DNA of 14,921 nucleotides from Natrialbaceae archaeon Tc-Br11_E2g1 (GTDB lineage: Archaea; Halobacteriota; Halobacteria; Halobacteriales; Natrialbaceae): assembly GCA_001564255.1 (NCBI GenBank), contig LKNC01000033.1:1-14921 (forward strand). The letters run 5' to 3'. A program made the position numbers and the translations under genes. This document shows, piece by piece, positions 13,476 to 14,921 of this stretch. The notes beneath the pieces are model-generated. The model did no database searches and was not told the origin of the DNA. It worked only from the letters and a program-made list of their open reading frames with translations. The first letter of the stretch is position 1. Each line of letters starts with the position of its first letter.

Positions 13476-14830
13476 CGGGGATCACCCCGGTACTCCTCCA
13501 TCGCCGACTGCCAGGCACCGTACCAGACTCGGGAGTGACGTTCGTCGAAGTAGAGCCCTTTCGTCGTTACCTCCGCGGGTCCGTGGACCGGGTCGTCGAC
13601 CGTTTCGACCCCCTCGCTCATTCCGTCGAGGCCGAGTTGCATGTTTCCGAGCGTTTCCCGACGGTCGATCATCGTCGATTTGCAACTGTCGGTGATGCCG
13701 TTCCAGACGACGAGGTCATCGGCTTCGAACGCACCACCCGGGCTCAGACTCTCCCAGCCGCGATGGGATTCGTGTTTGAACTCCTCGTCGTCGGCCAGTT
13801 CCTCGGGAACCAGCCACCAGTTTATCACCTCGACTTTGCCCGGGCCGCGGGGTTGCCAGACCCGGATCCCCAGCCAGGGGCCACCCCAGCCGGCCGACTG
13901 GATGCCGTGAATGTACGACATGTTCGGGAACACGGTTCCGACGTGGAACACGGAGCGACCGGCCAGGTCGCGCTGGGCCTCGCTCAGATCCGGATCGAGG
14001 TTCTCGGTGACGGCCTCGGGGTACCCCATGAACGTCTCCGCGTCGTCGAGGAGGTAGTAGCCCCCGGAGTGTTTGTCCGTACAGGCGAGATACGACGCGT
14101 CCGGGAAGTCCTCGATTCTCGACCACGGCCCTTTGCCGAGTGACGTCTCCAGCCCCGCCTGGTGGGTCGTCAGCACGTGATAGGAGTCGCCGGCGAAACT
14201 CTCGGAGGACGTCTTCCAGTCGTGGTCGGACTCCCACCGATGGGGCTCGCCGACCACCGTCATCCCGCCTTCGGTGAGTCCGAAGAGGACGTCGAGATAC
14301 CAGGTGAACTCCCCGAGGTACTCCTCGAGCGATGGCCCCTCCTCGGCCATCCGGGCGAACAACAGCCCCTGGTAGCTCTCGAGTGTCGCTTCCTCGAGGG
14401 TCACGTCGTCGGTGTCCAGGTCACAGTAGGCCTCCCGCATGTGTGGGGCTCCCTGAAGTGTCCCGTCGTTTTTGTACGTCCAGCCGTGGTACGGGCACCG
14501 AAAGTGTGAGGTGTTCCCGCTTTCGGCCGTACAGAACTGTGCCCCGCGGTGAAGACAGAGATCGAGGAACGCGTGTAACTCCCCGCGTTCGTCCCGGACG
14601 ATGATAAACGGGTCCTCGCCGATGTACCGGCGAGCGTAATCTCCCGGCTCTTCGAACTCCGAGACGTGTCCGACGAAACACCACGTATTCGAGAAGATCC
14701 GTTCCCGTTCGGCCTCGTAGATCGCCTCGTCGTGTGTAATCGAGAGCGGATACTTCCCGTCCTCGAGTGCATCGGCCGTCTTTGCAACCAGGTTGTCGAC
14801 GTGTTCCGACCTGGGGTCCGTTTTGGACAT
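13472..14830 (-). CDS. Aromatic-ring-hydroxylating dioxygenase alpha (large) subunit, Rieske [2Fe-2S]
   Basis: This 452-residue protein has the usual alpha-subunit length. The Rieske domain carries Cys92, His94, Cys112 and His115 (CLHRG, then CPYHGW; CxH-x17-CxxH). The catalytic domain has the mononuclear iron site: Asp214 (the residue bridging to a neighbouring Rieske centre) with His218 and His223 in GDSYHVLTTH, and Asp371 or Asp372 in FEADDLVVWN as the third ligand. These enzymes add both atoms of O2 to an aromatic ring, or demethylate or hydroxylate, using NADH through a reductase and often a ferredoxin; neither partner is encoded here. The ATG at 14830 is followed by a halophile-type N-terminus. 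It is the first gene of a three-gene minus-strand operon. The substrate cannot be deduced. Confidence 0.95.
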   Translation of the reverse strand: MSKTDPRSEHVDNLVAKTADALEDGKYPLSITHDEAIYEAERERIFSNTWCFVGHVSEFEEPGDYARRYIGEDPFIIVRDERGELHAFLDLCLHRGAQFCTAESGNTSHFRCPYHGWTYKNDGTLQGAPHMREAYCDLDTDDVTLEEATLESYQGLLFARMAEEGPSLEEYLGEFTWYLDVLFGLTEGGMTVVGEPHRWESDHDWKTSSESFAGDSYHVLTTHQAGLETSLGKGPWSRIEDFPDASYLACTDKHSGGYYLLDDAETFMGYPEAVTENLDPDLSEAQRDLAGRSVFHVGTVFPNMSYIHGIQSAGWGGPWLGIRVWQPRGPGKVEVINWWLVPEELADDEEFKHESHRGWESLSPGGAFEADDLVVWNGITDSCKSTMIDRRETLGNMQLGLDGMSEGVETVDDPVHGPAEVTTKGLYFDERHSRVWYGAWQSAMEEYRGDPR

Positions 14831-14921
14831 GTTTACAGTGTCGATCCGTCTTGGTTTGAGTTTTCTGTTTTGTTCGGCCCAATATTTTCGATCGACTCGG
14901 TTCAGTGTCGAAAGCGTTTGC
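14831..14921 (-). promoter_or_regulatory. Promoter region of the dioxygenase operon
   Basis: The region before the alpha-subunit gene is clearly AT-rich compared with the coding sequence. On the minus strand GAAAATATTGGG (14889-14878) is a TATA-like element centred about 55 bases before the ATG, which would give a short leader of about 25-30 bases. The region continues beyond the window, so upstream control sites may be missing. Confidence 0.45.

Noticed and set aside
12946..13518. N-terminal extension of the unrecognised 165-residue protein to 356 residues
   Set aside because: The extra part lies inside the beta-subunit gene in another frame and is Arg/Pro-rich; the ATGA start at 12945 is far more likely.

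Overview
The window looks like chromosomal DNA of a halophilic archaeon. Base composition is GC-rich inside genes, with a strong bias to G or C at third codon positions. The predicted proteins are very rich in Asp and Glu. Genes are tightly packed with ATGA stop/start overlaps at seven junctions. Several genes have a TATA-like box about 27-30 bases before the start codon, as expected for leaderless haloarchaeal mRNAs. No rRNA, tRNA, CRISPR array, transposase or attachment site was seen.

Layout. (1) 1-842, minus strand: the start of a molybdenum-hydroxylase large subunit (running off the left edge) and its [2Fe-2S] small subunit, of the xanthine dehydrogenase / CoxLMS type. (2) 843-1397: a 555-base divergent intergenic region with an AT-rich core and a candidate structured leader RNA. 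(3) 1398-7798, plus strand: a maturation operon for that enzyme. It encodes a CoxD-like MoxR ATPase, a CoxE-like von Willebrand A protein, a DUF364-family Rossmann protein, an XdhC/CoxF-type protein, a MoeA-type molybdenum insertase and a MocA-type molybdopterin cytidylyltransferase. (4) 7952-10954, plus strand: PxpB/KipI-like and PxpC/KipA-like carboxyltransferase-fold proteins, a 78-residue biotin carrier protein and a PxpA (LamB/YcsF) protein. (5) 10966-12309, minus strand: biotin carboxylase, tail-to-tail with pxpA. (6) 12448-14830, minus strand: a two-subunit Rieske ring-hydroxylating oxygenase (alpha, beta) with a third, unrecognised 165-residue protein in the same operon.

How the parts may work together. 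The first block makes and equips a molybdenum hydroxylase, probably one using the cytosine-dinucleotide cofactor. Such enzymes often hydroxylate N-heterocycles to cyclic amides. The second block has everything expected of an ATP- and biotin-dependent enzyme built on the 5-oxoprolinase (cyclic-amide-opening) scaffold. The third block is an oxygenase for an aromatic substrate. Together they suggest a catabolic island for a heterocyclic or aromatic compound: hydroxylate, activate and open by carboxylation and ATP, and dioxygenate. The substrate cannot be read from the sequence. The joint pathway is inference; the individual family assignments are well supported. Missing from the window are the FAD subunit of the Mo-hydroxylase, the ferredoxin/reductase for the Rieske oxygenase, and any transporter or regulator.
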